DNA of 64,000 nucleotides from Actinomycetota bacterium (GTDB taxonomy: Bacteria > Actinomycetota > Thermoleophilia > Miltoncostaeales > Miltoncostaeaceae). The notes under the pieces are model-generated. The model had not been told where the DNA came from. It was given only the letters and a program-made list of their open reading frames with translations, and searched no databases. The translations under genes were made by a program, and so were the position numbers. Shown here piece by piece: positions 23,636 through 32,252 of this stretch (the first letter of the stretch is position 1; the number at the start of each line of letters is the position of its first letter). Where the stretch lies: positions 118,055 through 182,054 of the forward strand of contig VGCE01000003.1 in assembly GCA_016870155.1 (NCBI GenBank). Reading direction: 5' to 3'.

Positions 23636-25249
23636 GTGTCCGCGTGGTGGTGGGTGCTCATCGGCATCGGGGCCTTCCTCGTGCTGGTCGCCATCCACGA
23701 CGTCGTGCAGCGACGCCACGCGATCCTGCGGGTGTTCCCGAACATCGGTCACCTGCGGTACATCCTCGAGGCCTTCGGCCCCGAGCTGCGGCACTACATC
23801 GTCACCAGCAACGACGAGGAGCGGCCCTTCAGCCACAGCCAGCGCCGGTGGATCTACGCCGGCGGCGAGCACCAGGACAACTCGTTCGGCTTCGCCACCG
23901 ACGCCGAGTTCGAGCGCTCGCCGGGCTACCTCATCATCAGCCCCTCGGCCTTCCCGGCCCCGCCCCCCGAGGAGGGCGACTCCGACGACCGGCCGCTGCC
24001 GTCGGCGAAGGTTCTGGGCGGCCCGCGTGATCGTCCGGGCGCCCTTCGCCCGGCATCGGTGGTGAACATCTCCGGCATGTCCTTCGGGGCGCTGTCCGCC
24101 CGCGCGGTGGAGTCGCTCAACGCCGGCGCGGCCCTCGCCGGCTGCATGCAGACCACGGGCGAGGGCGGGCTCACGCCGTACCACCTGCAGGGCGGCGAGC
24201 TGGTGATGCAGTTCGGCACCGGCTGGTACGGCGCGCGCGACTCCCGCGGTTGCCTCGACCTGCCGAGGCTGGTGGAGCTGGTGCAGGCCAACCCCATCCG
24301 CGCCGTCGAGATCAAGATGAGCCAGGGCGCCAAGCCCGGCGTGGGCGGCATGTTGCCGGGGTCGAAGGTGACCCCCGAGATCGCGGCCATCCGCGGCGTG
24401 GAGCCGGGCAGGCCCTGCGTGAGCCCGTCCGTGAACCCCGGGTTCGGGAACGTGGATGAGCTGCTCGACCCGGTGGAGCGCATCGCCGAGGCCACGGGCC
24501 TGCCGGTGGGCATCAAGTCGGCCGTGGGCGACCCCCGGTTCTGGTCGGACCTCGCGCGCCACATGGACGGCGGGTCGCGGGGCGTGGACTTCATCACCAT
24601 CGATGGCGGCGAGGGCGGCACGGGATCCGGCCCCTTGTCGTTCATCGACCACGTGAGGCTGCCGTACCGCCAGGCGCAGGCGCGGGCCCTGCGGGCATTC
24701 GCCGAGCGGGGGATACAGCATCGGGTCACGTGGATCGGCAGCGGGCGACCGGGCCTGCCCGAGGAGTCGATCATGGCGTTCGCGCTCGGCGCCGACATGA
24801 TCAACGTGGGGCGCGAGGCCATGCTGTCGATCGGCTGCATGCAGGCGCAGCGCTGCCACACGGGTCACTGCCCGAGCGGCGTGGCCACCCAGTCGGCATG
24901 GCGCCGGCGCGGCATCGACCCCACGCTCACCTCGGCGCGCGCGGCGGCCCACATCATCACCATGCGGCGCGAGATCACCCGGCTCGCGCGCGCCACGGGG
25001 GTTGATCACCCGTCGCAGGTGAGCCTCGACCACATCGAGGTGCTCGAGGGGGACATCCTCACCCCGGTGGCCCAGCGCTTCGGCATCACGCCGGGTGGGC
25101 CGTGCCCGTGGAGATCTCGGGGGCCTCAGCCGCTGGCCAGCGGGCCCTCGGCCCATCCGGCCCCGAGGCACATGGCCAGGTCGATGTCGGCGGGCGACGC
25201 CACGCCCTCGTCCGCCAGGCGCCGTGCCTCATCCATCGCGGCCGCGTAG
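23636..25249 (+). CDS. FMN-binding glutamate synthase-like protein
   Basis: A 537-residue protein matching the FMN/Fe-S synthase domain of glutamate synthase (GltB) but without the glutamine amidotransferase domain; one N-terminal transmembrane helix (about 4-21) anchors it. Visible motifs are NISGMSFGALS, the flavin-binding TIDGGEGGTGSGPLSFIDH region and the [3Fe-4S] pattern C-x5-C-x4-C in CMQAQRCHTGHC. The usual partner GltD is absent. GGGGAGG precedes the GTG start. The last 124 bases overlap the convergent dehydrogenase gene, and the final 45 or so residues are Arg/Ser/Ala-rich and probably not conserved. Confidence 0.88.
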   Translation: MSAWWWVLIGIGAFLVLVAIHDVVQRRHAILRVFPNIGHLRYILEAFGPELRHYIVTSNDEERPFSHSQRRWIYAGGEHQDNSFGFATDAEFERSPGYLIISPSAFPAPPPEEGDSDDRPLPSAKVLGGPRDRPGALRPASVVNISGMSFGALSARAVESLNAGAALAGCMQTTGEGGLTPYHLQGGELVMQFGTGWYGARDSRGCLDLPRLVELVQANPIRAVEIKMSQGAKPGVGGMLPGSKVTPEIAAIRGVEPGRPCVSPSVNPGFGNVDELLDPVERIAEATGLPVGIKSAVGDPRFWSDLARHMDGGSRGVDFITIDGGEGGTGSGPLSFIDHVRLPYRQAQARALRAFAERGIQHRVTWIGSGRPGLPEESIMAFALGADMINVGREAMLSIGCMQAQRCHTGHCPSGVATQSAWRRRGIDPTLTSARAAAHIITMRREITRLARATGVDHPSQVSLDHIEVLEGDILTPVAQRFGITPGGPCPWRSRGPQPLASGPSAHPAPRHMARSMSAGDATPSSARRRASSIAAA

Positions 25250-26133
25250 TAGACGGCCGCCACCACCGGTTCGGTGCCGGTCACCTGCCCCTCGGCCTCG
25301 GGCACGAGCCCGTCGCCCGACTTGCGCCCGAGCCGCCCGGCCGCCACGAGCGGGGCCAGGGTACGGGCATCATCGAAGCGATCGCCGTAGGCGGCCTCGA
25401 GGTCGGCCCGGATGCTGTCGAGCACGTCGAGGCCCACCAGGTCGCCCAGCGCGAACGGCCCCATGGGGGCCGGGCCGCCATCCACGACCATGGCATCGGC
25501 TGCGCGCCGGTCCACCGGGGCTCCGGCCGCCGCGCGGTAGGCCTCCGCCATCGCGCGCACCAGCACGCGGTTCACCACGAACCCCGGGCACTCGCGCACG
25601 CGCACGGGGGTCTTGCCGAGCTGCTCTGCCAGCGCAGTGGCACGGGCCACCGCGGCCTCGTCGGTGGCGGCACCCGCGATCACCTCGACTAGCCGCATGG
25701 TGCTCGCGGGGTTGAAGAAGTGCAGTCCCACCACGCGCGACGGCGTGCGCGTGGCATCGCCCAGGGCGGTGACCGACAGGCCCGAGGTATTGGTGGCCAC
25801 CAGGGCGTCGGCCGGCACCACCTGGTCGACGCGGCGATGCACGGCGATCTTCAGCGCGAGGTCCTCGGGCACCGCCTCGATCACCACGTCGACCCCGGCG
25901 AGGTCGTCGATGCTGGCCACGGCTCGCAGGCGCATGGCCGCGGCATCGGCGTCCGGGGCGTCGAGTCGCCCACGCTCCACCCGCCGCGCGCCGATCGCAC
26001 GGGCCCGGTCCACGCCCTGCTCCGCCCGGGCCAGGTCGGCGTCCGCCACGAGCACGTCCATGCCGGCGACCGCTGCCACGTGCGCGATCTCGGCGCCCAT
26101 GGTGCCTGCTCCGATGATGCCCACGGTGGTCAC
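25126..26133 (-). CDS. 3-hydroxyacyl-CoA dehydrogenase
   Basis: A 335-residue NAD-dependent enzyme of fatty-acid or butanoate metabolism oxidising 3-hydroxyacyl-CoA. It has the Rossmann motif GAGTMGAEIAH (8-18), the family segment LHFFNPASTMRLVEV including the catalytic histidine, and the 3HCDH C-terminal domain with PGFVVNRVL; a short second copy of that domain seems present at about 285-330. No thiolase or hydratase gene is adjacent. GTG at 26133 has TAGGCT six bases upstream, a leaderless arrangement. Confidence 0.92.
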   Translation of the reverse strand: MTTVGIIGAGTMGAEIAHVAAVAGMDVLVADADLARAEQGVDRARAIGARRVERGRLDAPDADAAAMRLRAVASIDDLAGVDVVIEAVPEDLALKIAVHRRVDQVVPADALVATNTSGLSVTALGDATRTPSRVVGLHFFNPASTMRLVEVIAGAATDEAAVARATALAEQLGKTPVRVRECPGFVVNRVLVRAMAEAYRAAAGAPVDRRAADAMVVDGGPAPMGPFALGDLVGLDVLDSIRADLEAAYGDRFDDARTLAPLVAAGRLGRKSGDGLVPEAEGQVTGTEPVVAAVYYAAAMDEARRLADEGVASPADIDLAMCLGAGWAEGPLASG

Positions 26134-26139
26134 GCGGCG

Positions 26140-26145
26140 AGCCTA
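26140..26145 (-). promoter_or_regulatory. leaderless-type -10 (TAGGCT) for the hydroxyacyl-CoA dehydrogenase
   Basis: TAGGCT on the leftward strand ends six bases before the GTG at 26133. The region just upstream (about 26161-26183) is locally AT-rich. Confidence 0.5.
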
Positions 26146-26217
26146 GCGGCAGCGTCCGGGACGCCCTTTAGTTTTCCGTAAACCGGATTGCCGAGGCCGG
26201 CAGATCGCAGGGAAGCG

Positions 26218-27111
26218 GTGTCCGACAGCCCTGATGAGCAAGACGTGACCGAGGCCGCCGCCGCGCGGTACCGGCAGCGCCGGGTCCTCCTGCTGGCAGC
26301 ACTGGTGCTGGTGATGGTGGTGCCCATCGTGGCGATGGGCACCTGGTGGATGTGGCCGCTGCTGGTCATCCCCGCCGCGCTCGCCGCCCCGCTCGCGGGC
26401 GGCACCGGGCTCATCGCCACGCTGCTCGCATGCGCCATCGGACTGGCGGCGGCGTCAGGCGGGGAGGTCACCTCGGGCGAGATGCTGATGGGCGTCATCG
26501 CGGTCATCGTGGTGGCCGGCCTCGGCGCTGCCCACGCCGGGATGGACCAGGGCGTCAGGGCGGCCATGCCGTCGTTTACGGGCCGCGCGCGCGCGGCCGG
26601 GCCCGCGCCCGAGGACGCGTTCGACATCATCGCCGCGCGCGACTGCCGCCGCGCCGCCGAGACCGGCAGCCCGGTGTCGGTGGCCATCGTCGCGGTGCCG
26701 CGGGTGGACTGGATCGCCGACCGCCATGGCGAGGACGTCCTCGCCGACCTGCTCGATGCCTGCTCGGCTGCCGTAGTGGGCGTCACGTCGGGGTCCGACC
26801 TGGTGGTGGAGCAGTCGGATGGGCGCGACGCGGCCCTGGTGCCCGGTTCGGCCGACGCCGCTCGCGAGCTGGGTGATCGCATCGCCATGGCACTCGAGGG
26901 GGTGGCGGTGCGCGACCACGATGGCCTGCGGGTGACCGCGGGATCGGTGGGGGTCGGGGTGGCCGAGTGGCGTTACGGCGACACCGGCCCCGACGTGCTG
27001 CTCGAGCGTGCCGGCGCGGCGCTTCAGCGGGACATGGTTCGCGCCGATGGGCCGGCTGACGACCAGCTCACCGACGAGTTCCGCCCCGCCGCCATCGCCG
27101 ACGCCGCGTGA
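26218..27111 (+). CDS. membrane protein with degenerate GGDEF domain
   Basis: A 297-residue protein with three or four hydrophobic segments in residues about 22-110 and a cytoplasmic C-terminal domain (about 135-280). That domain follows the GGDEF outline: an early conserved segment VSVAIVAVPRVDWIADRHGEDVL and a closing VTAGSVGVGVAEW. The site where GG(D/E)EF should be reads SDGRDAALVPG, so catalysis of cyclic-di-GMP synthesis is unlikely; a ligand-binding or scaffold role is inferred. GTG at 26218 has GGGAAG at proper distance. The 3' end overlaps the convergent PAP2 gene by 44 bases. Confidence 0.7.
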   Translation: MSDSPDEQDVTEAAAARYRQRRVLLLAALVLVMVVPIVAMGTWWMWPLLVIPAALAAPLAGGTGLIATLLACAIGLAAASGGEVTSGEMLMGVIAVIVVAGLGAAHAGMDQGVRAAMPSFTGRARAAGPAPEDAFDIIAARDCRRAAETGSPVSVAIVAVPRVDWIADRHGEDVLADLLDACSAAVVGVTSGSDLVVEQSDGRDAALVPGSADAARELGDRIAMALEGVAVRDHDGLRVTAGSVGVGVAEWRYGDTGPDVLLERAGAALQRDMVRADGPADDQLTDEFRPAAIADAA

Positions 27112-27583
27112 TGCGCGCCACGGCCGCGCCCACCCCGGCGCCGGCCACCACGTCGAGCGGGTCGTGATCGGCCGCGGCCACCCGTGCCGCGAGCCCCGCG
27201 AGCGCCCCCAGCATCGCCGCTGCGCCAAGCACAGGGCGCTGCCGGGCCACCACGAGCGCGATGGCCGTGGACGACGCCGCATGGCGGCTCGGGAACCCGC
27301 CCTCGCCGCGTTGACCGGGGCGTGGGCGGTCGATGGCATCGCGCGCCACCTTGGCCGCGAGTCCTGCCACCGTGCCGGCCACGGCGGCCCGCACCCCCAG
27401 CACGCGTGATCCCGGCAGGACGATCAGCGCCAGCACGAGGCCCTGGAAGCCAGGGGCCATGATGTCGGCCGTCAACCGGGCATACTCGTGCCCGCCGGGC
27501 ACGGACGCCACCGCCGACCGCACCTGCCCGCCCGCCCTGCGATCGATCGCGAGGATCGCCGAGGTGACCTCCGGAGACGACAT
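27068..27583 (-). CDS. PAP2-superfamily membrane phosphatase
   Basis: A 171-residue protein with the three phosphatase motifs: KVARDAIDRPRPG (first), PSRHAASSTA (second, with the catalytic histidine) and AADHDPLDVVAGAGVGA (third, with HxxxD). Hydrophobic helices lie between them. Such enzymes dephosphorylate lipid phosphates such as phosphatidate or undecaprenyl diphosphate; substrate is unknown. It is short for the family but has all catalytic residues, unlike the remnant at 8959. The start is ATG at 27583 with TAGCGT seven bases upstream. Confidence 0.85.
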   Translation of the reverse strand: MSSPEVTSAILAIDRRAGGQVRSAVASVPGGHEYARLTADIMAPGFQGLVLALIVLPGSRVLGVRAAVAGTVAGLAAKVARDAIDRPRPGQRGEGGFPSRHAASSTAIALVVARQRPVLGAAAMLGALAGLAARVAAADHDPLDVVAGAGVGAAVARITRRRRWRRGGTRR

Positions 27584-27590
27584 GGGCCGG

Positions 27591-27628
27591 ACGCTACGAC
27601 ACCCCCCGCCGCCCCGCCCGGGTAGTCT
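27591..27628. promoter_or_regulatory. divergent leaderless-type -10 hexamers (TAGCGT leftward, TAGTCT rightward)
   Basis: TAGCGT on the leftward strand (27591-27596) precedes the PAP2 ATG by seven bases; TAGTCT on the rightward strand (27623-27628) precedes the thioredoxin-like GTG at 27636 by seven bases. Neither gene has a ribosome binding site. Confidence 0.5.
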
Positions 27629-27635
27629 CGCACTC

Positions 27636-28175
27636 GTGAAGCGCCGGTCAATCATCGCGCTCGTGATCGCGCCGGCGGCGGCGGCCACGGTGGCGCTGGC
27701 GTCGGGGTGCGGGTCGTCGAGCGCCGGCGGCGGCCGCGCGCTGTTGACGCCCGCTGCCGATCGGCCTGCCGCGGTGCCGGTGTCCGTGCCCCGGCTCGAC
27801 GGGCCGGGGGACATCACCGTCGGACGGCCCGGGGCGCGGCCGACCGTGGTGAACCTGTGGGCGTCGTGGTGCGGCCCGTGCAAGGAGGAGATGCCGGCGG
27901 TTCAGCGCTTCGCCACCGCCACCCCCGGGGTGCGCGTGGTGGGAATCGCCGTGGACGATGCCCCGGACGCCGCGCGGGAGTTCGCCCGCGAGGTGGGCGT
28001 GGAGTTCCCGCTGGGAGTCGACTCCGACGACGGTGTGGCCGACGGCTACGGGTTCACGGGACTACCGACCACCTTCGTGCTCGACGCACAGGGGCGCCTG
28101 GCCAGCACATGGGCCGGCCCCGTCACCGAGTCCGACCTCACCGCGCTCGTGGATTCGCTCGAGGAGGGTTCGTGA
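27636..28175 (+). CDS. TlpA/ResA-like thiol-disulfide lipoprotein
   Basis: A 179-residue exported thioredoxin-fold protein. A basic N-terminus, hydrophobic core and lipobox ASGC (cysteine 25) indicate a lipoprotein on the outer face of the membrane. The redox site is WCGPC (C79, C82), and the cis-proline lies in GLPTT. It probably reduces or exchanges disulfides, for example in cytochrome maturation, but no cytochrome gene is nearby. Its stop overlaps the tilS start, so it heads the tilS-hpt transcript. Confidence 0.88.
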   Translation: MKRRSIIALVIAPAAAATVALASGCGSSSAGGGRALLTPAADRPAAVPVSVPRLDGPGDITVGRPGARPTVVNLWASWCGPCKEEMPAVQRFATATPGVRVVGIAVDDAPDAAREFAREVGVEFPLGVDSDDGVADGYGFTGLPTTFVLDAQGRLASTWAGPVTESDLTALVDSLEEGS

Positions 28176-29488
28176 TGGCCCGCGGTGTCGTACTGGAGGA
28201 TCGCGTTCGCGATTTCTGCGCGCGGCACGACCTGCTCCCCGCCCGCAGCGGGGTGCTGCTCATGGTGTCGGGCGGCGCCGACTCGATGTGCCTGATGCAC
28301 GTGATGGCATCCGTGCACGACGGACCCCTGACCGTGCTGTCGGTGGACCACGGCCTGCGCCCGTCCGCCGCCGCCGAGACCCGGGCCGTCGTGGCCGCGG
28401 CGCGCGACCTGGGGCTCGCCGCGCGCATGGAGTCGCTCGGGCTCGAACCCGGCCCCGGCGCGCTCGAGCGCGCCCGCGACGCGCGCCTGGGCGCTGGCGA
28501 GCGCGTGCGCGCCCGCGAGGGCCTCGACCTCATTGCCACCGGCCATACGCTCACCGACAACGCCGAGACCATCCTCTTTCGGGCCGCACGGGGCACGGGG
28601 CGCACCGGCGCCCTGGGCATCGCCCCGCGCCGCGACCGGCTGGTGCGGCCCTTGCTCGGGCTCACCCGCGACGAGGCACGCGAGTGGTGCCAGGCCAACG
28701 GGGTGGCGTTCGTCGACGACCCGACCAATCACGACCTCGCCACGGCGCGTGCGCGGGTGCGCCACGGCCTGGTGCCGGCACTCGAGGCCGTGCACCCGTC
28801 GGCGCAGCGCAACATTGCCCGTATGGCCGGGCTGCTCGCCGACGAGGCCGCCGTGGTGGACGCCGCGGCCGATGCCGCGTGGGCTCGCCTCGACCGGGGC
28901 GGCGGCCTGGACGCCGTGGCGCTCGCCGCCGAGCCCGTGGCCATCGCCCGGCTGCTGGTGCGCCGCCTGCTGCAGCGCGCCGGCCTGCCGTCAGCCGCAC
29001 GTGAGGCCGTCGCGGTGGACGCCGCGCTCGCCCGCGCGGCGAGCGGGCCGGGCATCACCGGGTTGCCCGGAGGCATCGTGGCCGTTGACGGCGGCGTGCT
29101 GGTGGCGGAGGTCGCGGGCCACCAGCCGGACCCAATCACCGAGGCCCCGCTCGCCGTGCCCGGATCGGTGAGCGTGCCCGGGCTGCAGCTTCGCGCCGCG
29201 CGCGGCGTGGCCGGGCGCTCCACCGGTGACAGCGCGTGGGTGCGCGCCACCGGTGGGCTCATCGTGCGCGCCCCGCGTGACGGGGACCGCATCGCCCTGG
29301 CCGGTGGCGGGCATCAGGCCGTGGGCCGCATGCTGCAGTCGGCAGGCGTGCCCGCCCGGCACCGCGCGGCCGTGCCGTTGGTGGCCGAGGGCGACCGCGT
29401 GCTGTGGGTGGCCGGCCACCGGGCGTCGGCCGATGCCGTGGCCGCCCCCGGCGAGCCGGCGGTCAATCTGGTGGCGGTGCCCGCATGA
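28175..29488 (+). CDS. tilS: tRNA(Ile)-lysidine synthase
   Basis: A 437-residue enzyme that ATP-dependently attaches lysine to C34 of the tRNA-Ile with CAU anticodon, so that it reads AUA and is charged with isoleucine. The PP-loop is SGGADS (32-37), followed by LSVDHGLRP and ATGHTLTDNAET, and a C-terminal TilS domain contains GRMLQSAGVPARHR. GAGGAGGG precedes the ATG at 28175, which overlaps the upstream stop by one base. The stop overlaps hpt (ATGA), an arrangement also conserved in Firmicutes. Confidence 0.95.
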   Translation: MARGVVLEDRVRDFCARHDLLPARSGVLLMVSGGADSMCLMHVMASVHDGPLTVLSVDHGLRPSAAAETRAVVAAARDLGLAARMESLGLEPGPGALERARDARLGAGERVRAREGLDLIATGHTLTDNAETILFRAARGTGRTGALGIAPRRDRLVRPLLGLTRDEAREWCQANGVAFVDDPTNHDLATARARVRHGLVPALEAVHPSAQRNIARMAGLLADEAAVVDAAADAAWARLDRGGGLDAVALAAEPVAIARLLVRRLLQRAGLPSAAREAVAVDAALARAASGPGITGLPGGIVAVDGGVLVAEVAGHQPDPITEAPLAVPGSVSVPGLQLRAARGVAGRSTGDSAWVRATGGLIVRAPRDGDRIALAGGGHQAVGRMLQSAGVPARHRAAVPLVAEGDRVLWVAGHRASADAVAAPGEPAVNLVAVPA

Positions 29489-30009
29489 GCGAGCGCAGCC
29501 CCGGCGACGTACTGGTGTCGCGGGACGACCTCACGGCTCGCGTGGGCGAGATGGCCGCCGAGATCTCGGCCGACTACGCGGGTCGCGACCTGCTGGTGAT
29601 CGGAATCCTCAAGGGCGCGGTGTTCTTCACCGCCGACCTCGTGCGCGAACTCAGCGTCCCGTGCGAGATCGACTTCATGGCGGTGTCGTCCTACGGCTTG
29701 ACCACCCACTCGTCGGGCGTGGTGCGCATCACCAAGGACCTCGACGTGGCCGTGGAGGGCCGTGACGTGCTGCTGGTGGAGGACGTCGTCGACTCCGGGC
29801 GCACGCTGCGGTACCTCATGCGCAACCTCGCGGCGCGCGACCCGGCATCGCTCGAGGCCTGCGCGCTGCTCAGCAAGCCCGCTGCCGACAGGCTTGACCT
29901 TCGCACCCGCTACGTGGGCTTCCGGCTGCCCGACGTGTTCGTGGTGGGCTACGGATTGGATGCCGGCGAGCGCTACCGCGAGCTGCCCTACATCAGCGCG
30001 CTGTGCTAG
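29485..30009 (+). CDS. hpt: hypoxanthine(-guanine) phosphoribosyltransferase
   Basis: A 174-residue purine-salvage enzyme transferring phosphoribosyl from PRPP to hypoxanthine or guanine. The PRPP-binding loop LLVEDVVDSGRTL (about 92-104) is intact, as are GILKGAVFF near residue 45 and the C-terminal VGYGLDAGERYRELPY. Length is typical. The start overlaps tilS by four bases. The order tilS-hpt-ftsH matches Bacillus subtilis. Confidence 0.95.
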   Translation: MSERSPGDVLVSRDDLTARVGEMAAEISADYAGRDLLVIGILKGAVFFTADLVRELSVPCEIDFMAVSSYGLTTHSSGVVRITKDLDVAVEGRDVLLVEDVVDSGRTLRYLMRNLAARDPASLEACALLSKPAADRLDLRTRYVGFRLPDVFVVGYGLDAGERYRELPYISALC

Positions 30010-30045
30010 CCGCACGTTGGGCACCGTGATCGCTCCGCACGCTGC

Positions 30046-30081
30046 TACCCTCGGGCCGAGCAACCGAACGGGAGTCCACCG
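30046..30081 (+). promoter_or_regulatory. ftsH promoter and leader: TACCCT, ribosome binding site GGGAG
   Basis: TACCCT at 30046-30051 is a TANNNT hexamer 30 bases before the presumed CTG start. GGGAG at 30070-30074 lies seven bases before it. The ribosome binding site is what identifies the CTG at 30082 as the initiation codon. Confidence 0.5.
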
Positions 30082-32031
30082 CTGAGCCGCTTCTTCAAGA
30101 GTGCCGCGTTTCCCATCCTGATCGTGATCCTGCTGGCCTTCGTTGCGCAACGGCTGGTCACGTCGTCGTCGCAGCCGGCCGAGCAGCCCACCTTCACCGC
30201 GTTCCAGAAGGACCTGACCGAGGGCAAGGTCTCCAAGGTCACGATGCAGACGAAGAGCCAGGAGCTGGAGGTCGCGCTCAAGGACGGCAAGACCTACATC
30301 ACTGGCTTCCCGGACAACTACGGCGCGCAGGTCACCGACAGCATCGACAAGGCGGACATCCCGCTCGTGGTCGAGGGCCGCGGTGGTTCGGCCTGGTGGG
30401 GCTTCCTCATCACGCTCGCCCCGTTCCTGCTGTTCTTCGTCTTCTGGATCTTCCTGATGAACCAGATGCAGGGCGGCGGATCCAAGGTGATGAGCTTCGG
30501 CAAGAGCCGAGCCAAGCGGATGGCGGTGGACCAGCCGAAGATCACCTTCCGCGACGTGGCGGGCGCCGATGAGGCGGTGGAGGAGCTCGAGGAGATCAAG
30601 GAATTCCTCGAGAATCCCAAGCGCTTCCAGGCGCTGGGCGCGCGAATCCCAAAGGGCGTGCTGCTCTACGGGCCGCCCGGCACAGGCAAGACGCTGCTGG
30701 CCCGCGCCGTCGCGGGCGAGGCCGGCGTGCCGTTCTTCTCCATCTCGGGCTCGGACTTCGTCGAGATGTTCGTGGGCGTCGGCGCCAGCCGCGTGCGCGA
30801 CCTCTTCGAGCAGGCCAAGCAGAACTCGCCCTGCATCATCTTCATGGACGAGATCGACGCCGTGGGCCGCCACCGCGGCGCCGGCATGGGCGGCGGCCAC
30901 GACGAGCGCGAGCAGACGCTCAACCAGCTGCTCGTCGAGATGGACGGATTCGAGGCCAAGGACAACATCATCCTCATCGCGGCCACCAACCGGCCGGACA
31001 TCCTCGACCCCGCCCTGCTGCGCCCGGGCCGCTTCGACCGACAGATCATGGTCGACCGCCCCGACCGCGCGGGTCGCGCGGAGATCCTGCGCGTGCACAC
31101 GCGTGGCAAGCCGATCGACAAGGAGATCGACCTCGACACCCTCGCGGGCCAGACGCCGGGCTTCACCGGCGCCGACCTCGCGAACCTGGTGAACGAGTCG
31201 GCCCTGCTCGCCGCCCGCAAGGGCAAGAAGGTCATCGATGCCCTGGAGCTGGAAGAGGGCATCCTGCGCGTGATCGCCGGCCCCGAGAAGAAGACCCGCC
31301 TGCTCTCCGACAAGGAGCGCGTGGTCACGGCCTACCACGAGATGGGCCACGCCATCGTGGGCCACTTCCTCCCGAACGCCGACCCGGTGCACAAGATCTC
31401 CATCGTCAGCCGCGGCCAGGCGCTGGGTTACACCATCTCCATGCCCGCCGAGGACAAGTTCCTCACCACCCGCGCGCAGCTGGAGGACACCATGGCCATG
31501 ACGCTCGGCGGCCGCGCCGCCGAGGAGCTGGTGTTCTCGGAGATCACCACCGGCGCCGCCAACGACCTCGAGAAGGTCACGGCCACGGCCAAGCAGATGA
31601 CCATGCGCTTCGGCATGAGCGAGAAGCTCGGCCCGCGCGTGCTGGGCCACAACCATGGCGCGCCGTTCCTCGGCCGCGACATGCACAGCGAGCCCGACTA
31701 CTCGGACGACATCGCCCGTCAGATCGACGCGGAGATCCGCCGCATCATCGAGGACGCCTACCAGCGCGCCAAGGACATCCTCTCCGAGCACCGCCACGAC
31801 CTCGAGAACATCACGCAGGTCCTGCTGCGCCGCGAGACCATCGAGCGCGAGGAGTTCCTTCGCCTGCTCGAGGGCGAGTCCGAGGCGGATGTCTTCCGCG
31901 TGAAGGACGAGCGCGCCCGCCAGAAGGCCGCCGAGGCCGAGCGGGCTGCCGACGAGGCCGAGGCCGAGAAGCGTCGTCAGCCGCTGCCTCCTCCCGCTCC
32001 CGGCACCAAGCCCGGTACCGCAGGGGCTTAG
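30082..32031 (+). CDS. ftsH: ATP-dependent membrane zinc protease FtsH (CTG start)
   Basis: A 649-residue AAA+ metalloprotease degrading membrane and short-lived cytoplasmic proteins as a hexamer. The first transmembrane helix is at 8-25 and the second at about 106-127; Walker A GPPGTGKT (197-204), Walker B FMDEID and the zinc site HEMGH (419-423, usually HEAGH) follow. No in-frame ATG, GTG or TTG exists before the GTG at 30124, which would cut away half of the first helix. CTG at 30082, preceded by GGGAG, restores the helix, so CTG initiation is inferred. The C-terminal 50 residues are charged and low-complexity. Confidence 0.93.
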   Translation: MSRFFKSAAFPILIVILLAFVAQRLVTSSSQPAEQPTFTAFQKDLTEGKVSKVTMQTKSQELEVALKDGKTYITGFPDNYGAQVTDSIDKADIPLVVEGRGGSAWWGFLITLAPFLLFFVFWIFLMNQMQGGGSKVMSFGKSRAKRMAVDQPKITFRDVAGADEAVEELEEIKEFLENPKRFQALGARIPKGVLLYGPPGTGKTLLARAVAGEAGVPFFSISGSDFVEMFVGVGASRVRDLFEQAKQNSPCIIFMDEIDAVGRHRGAGMGGGHDEREQTLNQLLVEMDGFEAKDNIILIAATNRPDILDPALLRPGRFDRQIMVDRPDRAGRAEILRVHTRGKPIDKEIDLDTLAGQTPGFTGADLANLVNESALLAARKGKKVIDALELEEGILRVIAGPEKKTRLLSDKERVVTAYHEMGHAIVGHFLPNADPVHKISIVSRGQALGYTISMPAEDKFLTTRAQLEDTMAMTLGGRAAEELVFSEITTGAANDLEKVTATAKQMTMRFGMSEKLGPRVLGHNHGAPFLGRDMHSEPDYSDDIARQIDAEIRRIIEDAYQRAKDILSEHRHDLENITQVLLRRETIEREEFLRLLEGESEADVFRVKDERARQKAAEAERAADEAEAEKRRQPLPPPAPGTKPGTAGA

Positions 32032-32120
32032 GCACGCAGCAACGGGTCCCGGGCCGCATACCGCTGGGTCCCTTGGCTCGCTTGCCGCTGGCCCCCTGAT
32101 ACCGCTTCCCGGACTTCGTC

Positions 32121-32232
32121 GGCCCCCGCACAACGGGGTCGCGGCCACTCGCCGAAGCGGGATCGGCATGAGCGGGGGCCGCAAATGCATCATCCCCGGC
32201 TGCGATCGCCGCGACCCCGTTGTGCGGGGGCC
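32121..32232. repeat. long-stem structured repeat, copy 1 (before folP)
   Basis: A perfect 25-bp stem (32121-32145 with 32208-32232) encloses 62 bases. The inner region, read on the reverse strand, contains the strands GATCGCAGCCGGGG and CCCGCTTCGGCGAGTG, both identical to those of the second copy at 34043-34165; between them lies an imperfect hairpin. Apart from the innermost five base pairs, the outer stem has no sequence in common with that of copy 2. The element lies in the 221-base gap between ftsH and folP and ends eight bases before the folP -10 hexamer. No protein is encoded here. Confidence 0.8.
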
Positions 32233-32240
32233 TGCGCGGC

Positions 32241-32246
32241 TAGCCT
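32241..32246 (+). promoter_or_regulatory. leaderless-type -10 (TAGCCT) for folP
   Basis: TAGCCT ends six bases before the folP GTG at 32253, with no ribosome binding site. It starts nine bases after the right arm of the structured repeat, so the folate transcript does not include that repeat, although the -35 region would fall in the arm. Confidence 0.5.
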
Positions 32247-32252
32247 GCGGGC

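Noticed and set aside
22610-25171. 853-codon leftward open frame containing argF
   Set aside because: The part upstream of 23551 is antisense to the glutamate-synthase-like gene. The carbamoyltransferase fold begins at the GTG at 23551.
29314-32193. 959-codon leftward open frame
   Set aside because: Antisense to the end of tilS, hpt and ftsH. Its translation is low-complexity His/Leu/Val/Glu-rich text typical of a complement-strand shadow.
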